From Bacteroidota bacterium (GTDB lineage Bacteria > Bacteroidota > Bacteroidia > Bacteroidales > DTGW01): a DNA stretch of 64,000 nucleotides. Each line of letters begins with the position of its first letter. Within the stretch, counting starts at the first letter, position 1. Location of the stretch: positions 1-64,000 of the forward strand of contig JAKPQD010000060.1 of the NCBI GenBank assembly GCA_029572965.1, in the 5' to 3' direction. The translations under genes were made by a program, and so were the position numbers. Positions 50,203 to 57,624 of the stretch are shown here, piece by piece. The notes beneath the pieces are model-generated. The model made no database searches, was not told the origin of the DNA, and saw only the letters and a list, made by a program, of their open reading frames with translations.

Positions 50203-50784
50203 ATGATTGATAGTGAAGTAATTCAGAAAATACTTGAAGGCAAACGAGATTCTTATCGTATTCTTGTTGAGCGCTATCAGTCTATGGTTTATCGCACATG
50301 CCTAGGCTTTTTGCACAACCAACATGACGCTGAAGACCTTACTCAGGAGGTTTTCATTAAAGCATATCAATCTATTGACTCATTTAAAGGCGATTCAGCT
50401 TTCTCAACCTGGATATACCGCATAGCTGTTAATGCTTCGTTAAACAAAGTACGAGCAAATTCAAAAAACTTTCTGTTCCAAAAGCTGGATACACTTTTAG
50501 GAAGTGGCAAAAACTATGAGCCATCTGTTGTTTTTCACGAATCAGAAAACCCCGAGGATATGCTGGTTAAAGAAGAACATCGCCTGTGGGTGCAAAAAGC
50601 GCTGGACAGCCTGCCTGAAAACCAACGCACAGCTATTGTTTTAAGCAAATATGATGAACTATCGCAAAAAGAAATTGCCGAAATCATGAATACCACAGAA
50701 GGAGCTGTTGAATCCCTTATACAACGGGCAAAAACGAATCTCAGGGAAAAATTATTTGCCCATTTGAAAAAAAATAAAAAATGA
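50203..50784 (+). CDS. ECF-type RNA polymerase sigma factor
   Basis: A 193-residue sigma-70 factor. Region 2 includes VYRTCLGFLHNQHDAEDLTQEVFIKAY and FSTWIYRIAVNASLNKVR; region 4 has LDSLPENQRTAIVLSKYDEL and IAEIMNTTEGAVESLIQRAKTNL. It heads a plus-strand cluster with a zf-HC2 anti-sigma factor 48 bp downstream, the usual ECF arrangement. Likely targets include the genes that follow (CpxP-like, Lys/Gly-rich, DUF2202). The signal is inferred to be envelope or metal stress. Confidence 0.93.
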   Translation: MIDSEVIQKILEGKRDSYRILVERYQSMVYRTCLGFLHNQHDAEDLTQEVFIKAYQSIDSFKGDSAFSTWIYRIAVNASLNKVRANSKNFLFQKLDTLLGSGKNYEPSVVFHESENPEDMLVKEEHRLWVQKALDSLPENQRTAIVLSKYDELSQKEIAEIMNTTEGAVESLIQRAKTNLREKLFAHLKKNKK

Positions 50785-50832
50785 CCGTAGGAAAAAATGA
50801 AGTTTTGTTTCTAACCATAAAAATCAATTAAA

Positions 50833-51249
50833 ATGAACTGTGATTTATGCAAACGAGAATTAGAAGCTTACCGCGAAGGCAGGTTGCCCGACGGTATCCG
50901 GGCTCAGGTTGAGCATCACCTGCATAATTGCCATGATTGTACTTTATACTACCATGCACTGATAGCGGCTGAAAAGGTAATGGACGAGGAAAAAAGCGCG
51001 CAACACAATCCATTTCTTTCAACCCGCATCATGGCAGGTATCGAAGCTCTTGAAAGCAGCCAAAAACGTGTTCGTCAGGGCATACTGAAGCCGGTTTTAA
51101 TCAGTATTTCTATTGTAATAGCAGTATTTATAGGTATCACCATGGGACAGCTTTATAAACCTGCTAAACAAAGTAATGTTATCCCTGCAGAACTGACATA
51201 TATGGATGATGCAAGTATGGAATCGTTAAATGTGTTTGTAACCGAATAA
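50833..51249 (+). CDS. Zf-HC2 membrane anti-sigma factor
   Basis: A 138-residue protein with the zinc-binding anti-sigma domain (Cys3, Cys6, HHLHNCHDC with His29-x3-Cys33-x2-Cys36) and a single transmembrane helix at about residues 88-106 (PVLISISIVIAVFIGITMG). It would hold the upstream sigma factor until a signal is received. The short C-terminal extracytoplasmic tail of about 30 residues suggests the sensor may be another protein, such as the CpxP-like gene product encoded next. Confidence 0.88.
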   Translation: MNCDLCKRELEAYREGRLPDGIRAQVEHHLHNCHDCTLYYHALIAAEKVMDEEKSAQHNPFLSTRIMAGIEALESSQKRVRQGILKPVLISISIVIAVFIGITMGQLYKPAKQSNVIPAELTYMDDASMESLNVFVTE

Positions 51250-51259
51250 TACAAGAGTG

Positions 51260-51823
51260 ATGAAAGCTGAAAACAAACATACCACAATGGTTTGGGCAAT
51301 TGTAGTACTGGCAATAATGAATATATCTACATTTGTTACCATCATGTATCATCAACATAAGGCAGAAACTATCATTCCTAATGATGTAAAAACACCAAAA
51401 CTCGAAGCTGTTGCCGAAAAATACAGTGGCCGCTATTTTAAAGAACAGCTTGGGTTTAACAGTGAACAGATGGACAAATTTCGCGAGTTTAACCGTCCGT
51501 TCCGAATGCAGGCAAGAGAAATCACGCTACAACTGGCTGATGTACGAAAAGCTTTTTTGCAAGAGATTGCTGCGCCTAACAGCGACACTGCCAAGCTTAA
51601 TGCGTTGTCCGATTCTATTGGCGAAATGCACAAGCAGTTGAAAAAGCTGATGTTCCAATATTGTCTTGACATCAAAACCATCTGTAATAATGAGCAAAAG
51701 GAGAAGCTCAACCAGTTGTTCCAGGATATCTTTATCAACGAGTCGCCTATGGCACTTCCCGGACACGGGCCAATGAAAGGTATGAAAAAAGGCATGGAAC
51801 AAGGGCAGTGCAAATCACAGTGA
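51260..51823 (+). CDS. CpxP/Spy-like periplasmic stress protein, membrane-anchored
   Basis: A 187-residue protein with an N-terminal transmembrane helix (TMVWAIVVLAIMNISTFVTI) and a helical periplasmic domain. The start is placed at the ATG at 51260; an in-frame GTG precedes it. The LxxTQ-like region typical of Spy/CpxP is represented by FNSEQMDKFREFNRPFRMQ. A His/Lys/Met-rich tail (PGHGPMKGMKKGMEQGQC) could bind metals. It follows the anti-sigma gene by 10 bp, so may act as the signal input of the ECF module. Confidence 0.8.
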   Translation: MKAENKHTTMVWAIVVLAIMNISTFVTIMYHQHKAETIIPNDVKTPKLEAVAEKYSGRYFKEQLGFNSEQMDKFREFNRPFRMQAREITLQLADVRKAFLQEIAAPNSDTAKLNALSDSIGEMHKQLKKLMFQYCLDIKTICNNEQKEKLNQLFQDIFINESPMALPGHGPMKGMKKGMEQGQCKSQ

Positions 51824-51871
51824 TTTCAGAAAGTTCATACAATTAATGGTTAGATTTAAAAAAAGAAAGAA

Positions 51872-52165
51872 ATGAAAACAAAACTTATTTTATCAGGAAT
51901 AGCATTATTTGCAGCCATTTCATTGGCAAACGCCCAGGGAAATTGTTGCGCAAAAGCAAAGTACAATAAGGATTCCAAAGGCACAGGCTACGTAGATGCC
52001 AATAAAAATGGCATTTGCGACAACTACGAAAACAGGGCCGACACAACTTCTGTTGGCAAAGGAAAAGGTAATGGCAAAGGAAAAGGTAATAGCAAAGGCA
52101 AGAACTTTGTGGACAACAACAAAAACGGCATTTGCGACAATTACGAAGCCCGGAATAAAAAGTAA
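51872..52165 (+). CDS. Small secreted protein with repeated Asp/Asn-rich Ca-loop-like motif
   Basis: A 97-residue secreted protein (signal peptide ending NAQ) that I do not recognise. It has two near-identical 15-residue units (VDANKNGICDNYENR at 41-55 and VDNNKNGICDNYEAR at 80-94) resembling a dockerin/EF-hand calcium loop, separated by a GKGKGNGKGKG tract, and a NCCAKAK motif near the N-terminus. The Lys/Gly tract recurs in the next gene's C-terminus. It follows the CpxP-like gene by 48 bp and likely belongs to the ECF regulon. Confidence 0.65.
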   Translation: MKTKLILSGIALFAAISLANAQGNCCAKAKYNKDSKGTGYVDANKNGICDNYENRADTTSVGKGKGNGKGKGNSKGKNFVDNNKNGICDNYEARNKK

Positions 52166-52311
52166 ATCGGGCACCTTGCACATACCTTTAGTATAATTAA
52201 TTCATTATCAATTTATTAAAAAAATTATTTTCAATTGTTCTGAAAAGTCAGGACAATTGAACAGGGTAAATAGTGTCTTGTCAAAAGTAAAAACATCAAA
52301 ATTTTATCATC

Positions 52312-53103
52312 ATGAAAACAACATTCAGTAAAATAGTAACAGGTAGCTTTATAGCTATAGCAGCAATGACCATGAGTTCATGCGAAAAAGATTTGTCAAA
52401 CTCAGAAAATATGCGTTATGCAAGCATCATAGATGTAGCAGGCGACGGAACAACCTCCGTTATGCACTCCAACATGCAGCAAGCCTTTGTCGAAACAGCT
52501 GCTTTGACTGAGACTGAGCTCGCCTCTCTTGTGAAAATAAAAGACGAAGAAAAGCTTGCACGTGATGTTTATGCAGCATTATACCAAAAATGGGCAAGTC
52601 CGGTATTCTCACGCATTACCAATGCAGAAAACAACCATCTTTCGGCTATCAACTTGTTATTGGCCTATTATGGTTCCTCAGACACTTTGATTGGCGAGGT
52701 AGGAGTGTTTACCAATGCAGAAGTTCAGGCATTGTACAACAACCTGGTATCAGCAGGCTCAACAACTATTGAAGATGCTTATAAAACCGGCGCTTTGATA
52801 GAAGAAATGGATATCAACGATTTGCAAAACGTTATCGCTACCACCTCTAATGCCAACATTACCATGGTTATGGAAAATCTGGAACGAGGCTCACGGAACC
52901 ATTTGCGCGCATTTAATAAACAATTAGTAACTTTAGGTATTACCTATGTTCCAACCTATATCTCGCAAAGCGCTTATGACCAGATTGTCAATTCTTCAAT
53001 AGAAAAGGGCAAAAACTATATGATGCAGGGCAATGGCAAAGGTCATGGAAAAGGCAAGGGAAAGATGAGGAATGGCAATGGTGACGGGAGTTGCAATAAT
53101 TGA
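52312..53103 (+). CDS. DUF2202 ferritin-like lipoprotein
   Basis: A 263-residue lipoprotein (lipobox MSSC, Cys24). Residues about 68-235 form a four-helix DUF2202 domain with the metal-type motifs KDEEKLARDVY, ITNAENNHLSAI, LIEEMDINDL and ENLERGSRNHLRAF, resembling ferritin-like di-iron helices. The C-terminus is a Gly/Lys-rich tract (QGNGKGHGKGKGKM), parallel to the preceding small protein. It is likely in the ECF-regulated envelope stress or metal group. The MITE-like repeat begins 82 bp downstream. Confidence 0.85.
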   Translation: MKTTFSKIVTGSFIAIAAMTMSSCEKDLSNSENMRYASIIDVAGDGTTSVMHSNMQQAFVETAALTETELASLVKIKDEEKLARDVYAALYQKWASPVFSRITNAENNHLSAINLLLAYYGSSDTLIGEVGVFTNAEVQALYNNLVSAGSTTIEDAYKTGALIEEMDINDLQNVIATTSNANITMVMENLERGSRNHLRAFNKQLVTLGITYVPTYISQSAYDQIVNSSIEKGKNYMMQGNGKGHGKGKGKMRNGNGDGSCNN

Positions 53104-53184
53104 TTGACCTGAATTAGCTTGTAAACCACTCCTATCCTCCATTTGTAAAGGGGAGGAATTGAATATCTCAAGTTTGAGCAGTAT

Positions 53185-53318
53185 GAGGCTGTGTAAAAAG
53201 TCTGAAAAGGCTTCGACTTCGCTCAGCCTGACAATTGATAATCAGCAATTTGTCATTTTGAGCGGAGTCGAAAAATGAACAAATTTGACTTTTTACACAC
53301 CCTCGGGGTGGTAAAAAA
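53185..53318. repeat. MITE-like repeat, copy 2
   Basis: About 134 bp, near-identical to 46652-46790. It ends 27 bp before the start of the TonB receptor gene, so it may carry or displace the promoter of that gene. Differences from copy 1 include one G/C change near the left end, one G/A change, two 1-base deletions and loss of TT after CCCTCG. Confidence 0.75.
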
Positions 53319-53345
53319 TTTTCATAACAAAAAAATATCTGATTT

Positions 53346-55691
53346 ATGCCGAAAATAAGCAAAATAGCAGCCCTGACATTCATCCTTTGGATAACATCCG
53401 TTATGTCAGTGTTTTCGCAAGCAAAATTCACCATCAGCGGAGAAATAAAGGATTCTAAAACAGGTGAAACTTTAATTGGTGCAACTGTATATCCTTCGGA
53501 GATGCCAACCAAAGGAGTAGTAACCAATGCCTATGGTTTTTATTCTATCACCCTACCCGAAGGCAAATACAACCTGGTATCGCAATATACAGGATACGAA
53601 AAAAGCCAGCAAACAATAGACCTGAAACAAAACATGAAAGTCAATTTTGAACTGGGCGAAAGCGTTATCTCGTTAAATGAAGTGGTGGTAACTGCTGAAA
53701 AACAAGACCGTAATATTACGTCAACGCAAATGGGCATGAACAAGCTAAACATCAACGAAGTAAAAAATATCCCGGTGCTGTTTGGCGAAAAGGATGTGCT
53801 GAAAACCATACAGTTGCTGCCGGGCGTAAAATCAGCAGGCGAAGGGAACTCCGGCTTTTATGTACGTGGCGGGAGCTCAGACCAGAACCTGATTTTGCTT
53901 GATGAAGCGCCGGTATATAATCCTTCGCACGTGATGGGCTTCTTTTCGGTATTCAATTCTGATGCCATCAAGGATTTGAACCTTATCAAAGGCGGAATGC
54001 CTGCCGAATATGGCGGTCGTCTCTCTTCCGTACTGGATGTCAAGATGAACGAAGGAAACAATAAAGAATATCATGTAAACGGTGGATTGGGGCTTATCTC
54101 ATCACATCTTACGGTTGAAGGCCCTATACAAAAAGACAAAAGCTCATTTATGATTTCAGGACGCCGCACTTATGCCGATATATTCCTAAAAGCCTCTTCC
54201 AACGAGATGCTTAAAAATACCAACATTTACTTTTACGACCTGAACGCCAAAATGAACTTTCACCTTGGAGAAAAGGACAGGCTTTACCTTTCAGGCTATT
54301 TTGGTCGTGACGACATCAACCTGCTTCGTTTCAGTAACTCGTTCCAGTCGATGTGGGGCAATACCACAGGCACGTTGCGTTGGAACCACATTTTTTCCAA
54401 CAAGCTTTTCCTCAACACTTCTCTTATATACAGCGATTTTACTTACAACATGCAGCTTGGCAGCGACAGCACACAGGTAAATGTTGAATCCTCTATACGC
54501 GATTATAACTTCAAACAAGACTGGCAATACTACATGAACTCCCAACACACTGTGAAATTTGGGTATAATGCCATTTATCATTCATTTATTCCGGGCAGTG
54601 TAACCGGCAATGCTACAACATCGCTTGTAAGCTCTGACATTCCAAAGCGATATGCTTTAGAAAACGCTGCATACCTGAGTGATGAATGGGCCGTTTCGGA
54701 AAAATTAAAAATAACAGCAGGTTTGCGTATTTCAAACTTTAACCAGCTTGGCCCGACCACCATCTACGGATTTGATGAAGATGGAACCATTACAGATACT
54801 ACCGTTTACAAAAATAATGAAAATATCAAAACGTATTGGGGAATAGAACCGAGGCTAAGCGCCAGCTTTATGCTTAACGAAAGCAGCTCGATAAAAGCTT
54901 CGTATGCCCGGACACAGCAATATTTGCATCTGTTATCAAATGCTACCTCTTATCAATCCACTGATTTATGGATTCCGAGCAGTAACATCGTAAAGCCACA
55001 GATCGGCGATCAATACGCCATTGGGTATTTCAAGAACTTTGCCGACAACCTTTTCGAAACATCGGTAGAAGTGTATTACAAAACCATGCAAAACCAGATA
55101 GAATACAAAAACGGGGCTCAGTTTGTACTAAACAAAACCGCCGAAGCTGACCTGGTTTTCGGAAAAGGCAAATCGTATGGCATTGAGCTATTTGCAAAAA
55201 AGCGCTATGGCAAGTTCAATGGTTGGATCAGCTACACAATGTCTTATACTGACAGGACTTTTGCAGACATCGATGCTGGCAAAACATTTGCTGCCAAGCA
55301 GGACAGACGACACGAAGTTTCTGTTGTTGGTATTTACCAGTTAAACCCACGCTGGTCACTTTCGGCAACGTGGATTTATTATACAGGAAATGCCGTTACC
55401 TTTCCCAGTGGAAAGTATATGGCTGATAACCGCATTGTATATTACTACACCGAGCGAAATGGCTATCGTATGCCCGATTACCACCGTATGGATGTTGCAG
55501 CAACATGGATTCACAAAAAGACTGCCAAATTTGAGTCGTCATTTAACTTTTCCATATATAACGTGTATAACAGGCTAAACGCTTACTCCATCTCATTCCG
55601 CCAAAGCGAAACCAATCCTGACCAAACCGAAGCAGTTAAACTTTCGCTTTTCCCTATTATTCCTTCAGTTACATATACCTTCAAATTCTGA
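53346..55691 (+). CDS. TonB-dependent outer-membrane receptor
   Basis: A 781-residue receptor. Signal peptide (about 1-25, ending SVFSQ), an N-terminal carboxypeptidase-regulatory-like domain (KFTISGEIKDSKTGETLIGATVY to FELGESVISLNEVVVTAE), a plug domain (DVLKTIQLLPGVKSAG, GFYVRGGSSDQN, AEYGGRLSSVLDV), and a 22-strand-type barrel ending in VTYTFKF. It imports large substrates using TonB. It is followed at 4 bp by a DUF4249 lipoprotein gene. This pairing is common in Bacteroidota; substrate cannot be read from sequence. Confidence 0.95.
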   Translation: MPKISKIAALTFILWITSVMSVFSQAKFTISGEIKDSKTGETLIGATVYPSEMPTKGVVTNAYGFYSITLPEGKYNLVSQYTGYEKSQQTIDLKQNMKVNFELGESVISLNEVVVTAEKQDRNITSTQMGMNKLNINEVKNIPVLFGEKDVLKTIQLLPGVKSAGEGNSGFYVRGGSSDQNLILLDEAPVYNPSHVMGFFSVFNSDAIKDLNLIKGGMPAEYGGRLSSVLDVKMNEGNNKEYHVNGGLGLISSHLTVEGPIQKDKSSFMISGRRTYADIFLKASSNEMLKNTNIYFYDLNAKMNFHLGEKDRLYLSGYFGRDDINLLRFSNSFQSMWGNTTGTLRWNHIFSNKLFLNTSLIYSDFTYNMQLGSDSTQVNVESSIRDYNFKQDWQYYMNSQHTVKFGYNAIYHSFIPGSVTGNATTSLVSSDIPKRYALENAAYLSDEWAVSEKLKITAGLRISNFNQLGPTTIYGFDEDGTITDTTVYKNNENIKTYWGIEPRLSASFMLNESSSIKASYARTQQYLHLLSNATSYQSTDLWIPSSNIVKPQIGDQYAIGYFKNFADNLFETSVEVYYKTMQNQIEYKNGAQFVLNKTAEADLVFGKGKSYGIELFAKKRYGKFNGWISYTMSYTDRTFADIDAGKTFAAKQDRRHEVSVVGIYQLNPRWSLSATWIYYTGNAVTFPSGKYMADNRIVYYYTERNGYRMPDYHRMDVAATWIHKKTAKFESSFNFSIYNVYNRLNAYSISFRQSETNPDQTEAVKLSLFPIIPSVTYTFKF

Positions 55692-55695
55692 AACT

Positions 55696-56529
55696 ATGAA
55701 AATGAACACTATATACAAATTAGCTTTAGCTATTCCGGTTATTGCAGCATTTTCTGCCTGTGAGGAAATTATCAATATCGACCTGAACACGGCTTCTCCA
55801 AAGCTTTCGGTAACAGCCATCATCACCGACCAGCCCGGGCCATATTACGTGACCCTTACTAAGTCAGAAAGCTTCTTTAGTTCCAACGATTCATTCCCGG
55901 CAGTAAGTAATGCTGTGGTGGTTATAAGCGATGATGCCGGAAACTCAGAACAACTAACGGAAATCAAAGCCGGGGTTTACCAAACCAATAATTTACAAGG
56001 TGTTAGTGGTAGAACTTATCATCTATCCATTGAAGCTGATGGTAAAAAATACGAAGCATCATCATTCCTGCCCTATCCTGTAGCCCTCGACTCGGTTGCA
56101 TCTCAGAAAATAACAGCCACAAGCCCCGGTAACAAGGAAAACAAAAATAAATATTATCTCAAGTGTTATTTTACTGACCCTAAAGGAAGCGAAGATTATT
56201 ATCGTGTAGAACCAATTATTCCAAATCTGGACACCTTGTCTTCCAGCTACCAGATATACAGCGACGAGGTTACCGACGGTCAACATGTTGAATTTCCAGT
56301 ACAAAAGCCAACATTCAGCTTTGGAGATACTGCCATTGTTGAGTTTTATCATGTCAACAAAGAAAATTACGATTATTACAAAACTGCTAACAATATCCTG
56401 AAAAGCAAAAAAGGCCCAATGGCCTCTGCTTCTGCACCACAGGCCAACCCGTTAACCAACATTTCAGGCGAAGCTGTGGGCTATTTTGGAACGTTTGCGG
56501 TCAACAGAAGACTTATTGTGGTGAAATAA
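55696..56529 (+). CDS. DUF4249 lipoprotein (TonB-receptor partner)
   Basis: A 277-residue lipoprotein (MNTIYKLALAIPVIAAFSAC lipobox) with the DUF4249 opening CEEIINIDLNTASPKLSV and beta-rich continuation (VSNAVVVISDDAGN, GVYQTNNLQGVSGRTYHLS). It starts 4 bp after the receptor stop, so both are co-translated and presumably form an outer-membrane complex, in analogy to the SusC/SusD arrangement though unrelated to SusD. Function unknown for the family. Confidence 0.88.
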   Translation: MKMNTIYKLALAIPVIAAFSACEEIINIDLNTASPKLSVTAIITDQPGPYYVTLTKSESFFSSNDSFPAVSNAVVVISDDAGNSEQLTEIKAGVYQTNNLQGVSGRTYHLSIEADGKKYEASSFLPYPVALDSVASQKITATSPGNKENKNKYYLKCYFTDPKGSEDYYRVEPIIPNLDTLSSSYQIYSDEVTDGQHVEFPVQKPTFSFGDTAIVEFYHVNKENYDYYKTANNILKSKKGPMASASAPQANPLTNISGEAVGYFGTFAVNRRLIVVK

Positions 56530-56689
56530 TAAATACATGAATATTCATCAATTGAAAACTTGATGAATATTCATGCTGCCACATACAGGAAAAACCTCAA
56601 AAAGGTCATTACCCATGCATGTTTCAGTTTTTTCCCAGCTCAATTCTTCTTTAGGGCCTTGCCAATTGCAGTCTTTACAAATGTAAATA

Positions 56690-56917
56690 CTATGCCATCG
56701 CAGCAATTATTTCATCTACAGTTTTAAATGAATTGGGCAACAAATCAGGAGGGCACTTACCGGCTTTTTCTTTTACCAGGTATCTTTTACATTTCATCCA
56801 TCCATCTTCGCCTGCATCGCAATATTGCTTGCGATAATTGCTTGCTGTAGCATCTTTTCCTTCTAAAACACCCGTATAAATAGGGCATTTTTCAAAATTT
56901 TTGCATGTAGTTTCCAT
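56690..56917 (-). CDS. Small Cys-rich protein
   Basis: A 75-residue protein from the preferred start at 56917; the open frame extends 30 codons into the DsrE gene, but METTCKNFEKCPIYTGVL has the look of a natural start. Six cysteines (CKNFEKC, YCDAGEDGWMKC, KCPPD), probably a metal-binding site. I do not recognise a named family. It follows the secreted DsrE-type gene by 20 bp and is probably co-transcribed. Confidence 0.65.
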   Translation of the reverse strand: METTCKNFEKCPIYTGVLEGKDATASNYRKQYCDAGEDGWMKCKRYLVKEKAGKCPPDLLPNSFKTVDEIIAAMA

Positions 56918-56937
56918 AAATAAAGTTTGAGAGTTAT

Positions 56938-57369
56938 TTAAAATGTAACAAGCTTTTTGCTCCTTTTTACTATTTCGTACAAATCGTATATGGAAGTAAT
57001 GGTACACATTTGCACATTCTCAGTATGGCGCATGGCAGCACATGTAGCGCAAGTGTAAATATCTCCCCCCATTTTCAAAAATTCGAGGCTGGTTTTAGGA
57101 ATATCATACTTGGAAGTATCTTTCATAAATACATCTACAGCCTTGCTAATAACGAAAACCACCACCGAATCGCCTTTTGACTCGGCTGCAATGCCAAGGC
57201 GCAAAGCATTCCAAACCGTTTCGGCATCGCCCGAACTAATAACTATGCCAATATCTGGCTTCCGAGATTTGTCAAATGCCGAAACGTTTTCGCAAGCAGA
57301 AAATAACTGCGAAAAGCCATTAGTAAAAGAAATGGCCAGAACAAGGAAACTAAAAACGGTTTTTTTCAT
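56938..57369 (-). CDS. Secreted DsrE-family protein
   Basis: A 143-residue protein with a signal peptide (about 1-20, ending GFSQ) and a DsrE-like fold: IGIVISSGDAETVWNALRLG, GDSVVVFVISKAVDVFM, and the Cys pair IYTCATCAAMRH. DsrE-like proteins carry persulfide sulfur on cysteine; a secreted version would act in the periplasm. The upstream leader (57367-57457) is almost the same as that of the large PHP protein gene, suggesting shared control. Confidence 0.82.
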   Translation of the reverse strand: MKKTVFSFLVLAISFTNGFSQLFSACENVSAFDKSRKPDIGIVISSGDAETVWNALRLGIAAESKGDSVVVFVISKAVDVFMKDTSKYDIPKTSLEFLKMGGDIYTCATCAAMRHTENVQMCTITSIYDLYEIVKRSKKLVTF

Positions 57370-57457
57370 CCGTAAATAATTTTTTAATAAGGTCGGATGG
57401 AACTCGCATGATGAATTATCATCCTTGTTTGTGTTTAACGAATCATGCTCGTTTCAT
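57367..57457 (-). promoter_or_regulatory. Repeated leader, copy A (before DsrE gene)
   Basis: About 91 bp, from start codon upstream, nearly identical to 62761-62853 (about five substitutions, two T insertions). Contains inverted pairs AACGA/TCGTT and GCATGAT/ATCATGC, hinting at a folded 5' UTR. Confidence 0.65.
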
Positions 57458-57526
57458 TTTATTATCACATCGAATTCAGTAAAAATAATTAAATTTTGAA
57501 AAGGTGGGTTTAAATACTAAAAATAA

Positions 57527-57560
57527 AAAAACCGCATAGTAATTTAGTGCTATGCGGTTT
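57527..57560 (-). terminator. Terminator after the large PHP protein gene
   Basis: Arms AACCGCATAG / CTATGCGGTT around a 10-nt loop, followed on the minus strand by T7. It lies about 65 bp after the stop codon at 57625. Confidence 0.85.
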
Positions 57561-57624
57561 AATATTAAGATTTAAAATAAGCCTTCGGGTTGGCTTTATT
57601 TTGTTCGTTTCATGCTTTTGGCGA

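Noticed and set aside
51885-52181. Minus-strand Cys/Phe-rich ORFs opposite the Lys/Gly-rich gene (51885-52181, 51920-52183)
   Set aside because: Generated by antisense reading of the GGNAAA repeats; composition is an artefact.
53168-53527. Minus-strand ORF of 119 aa across MITE copy 2 and the TonB receptor start
   Set aside because: Covers a non-coding repeat and the antisense of a signal peptide; no support.
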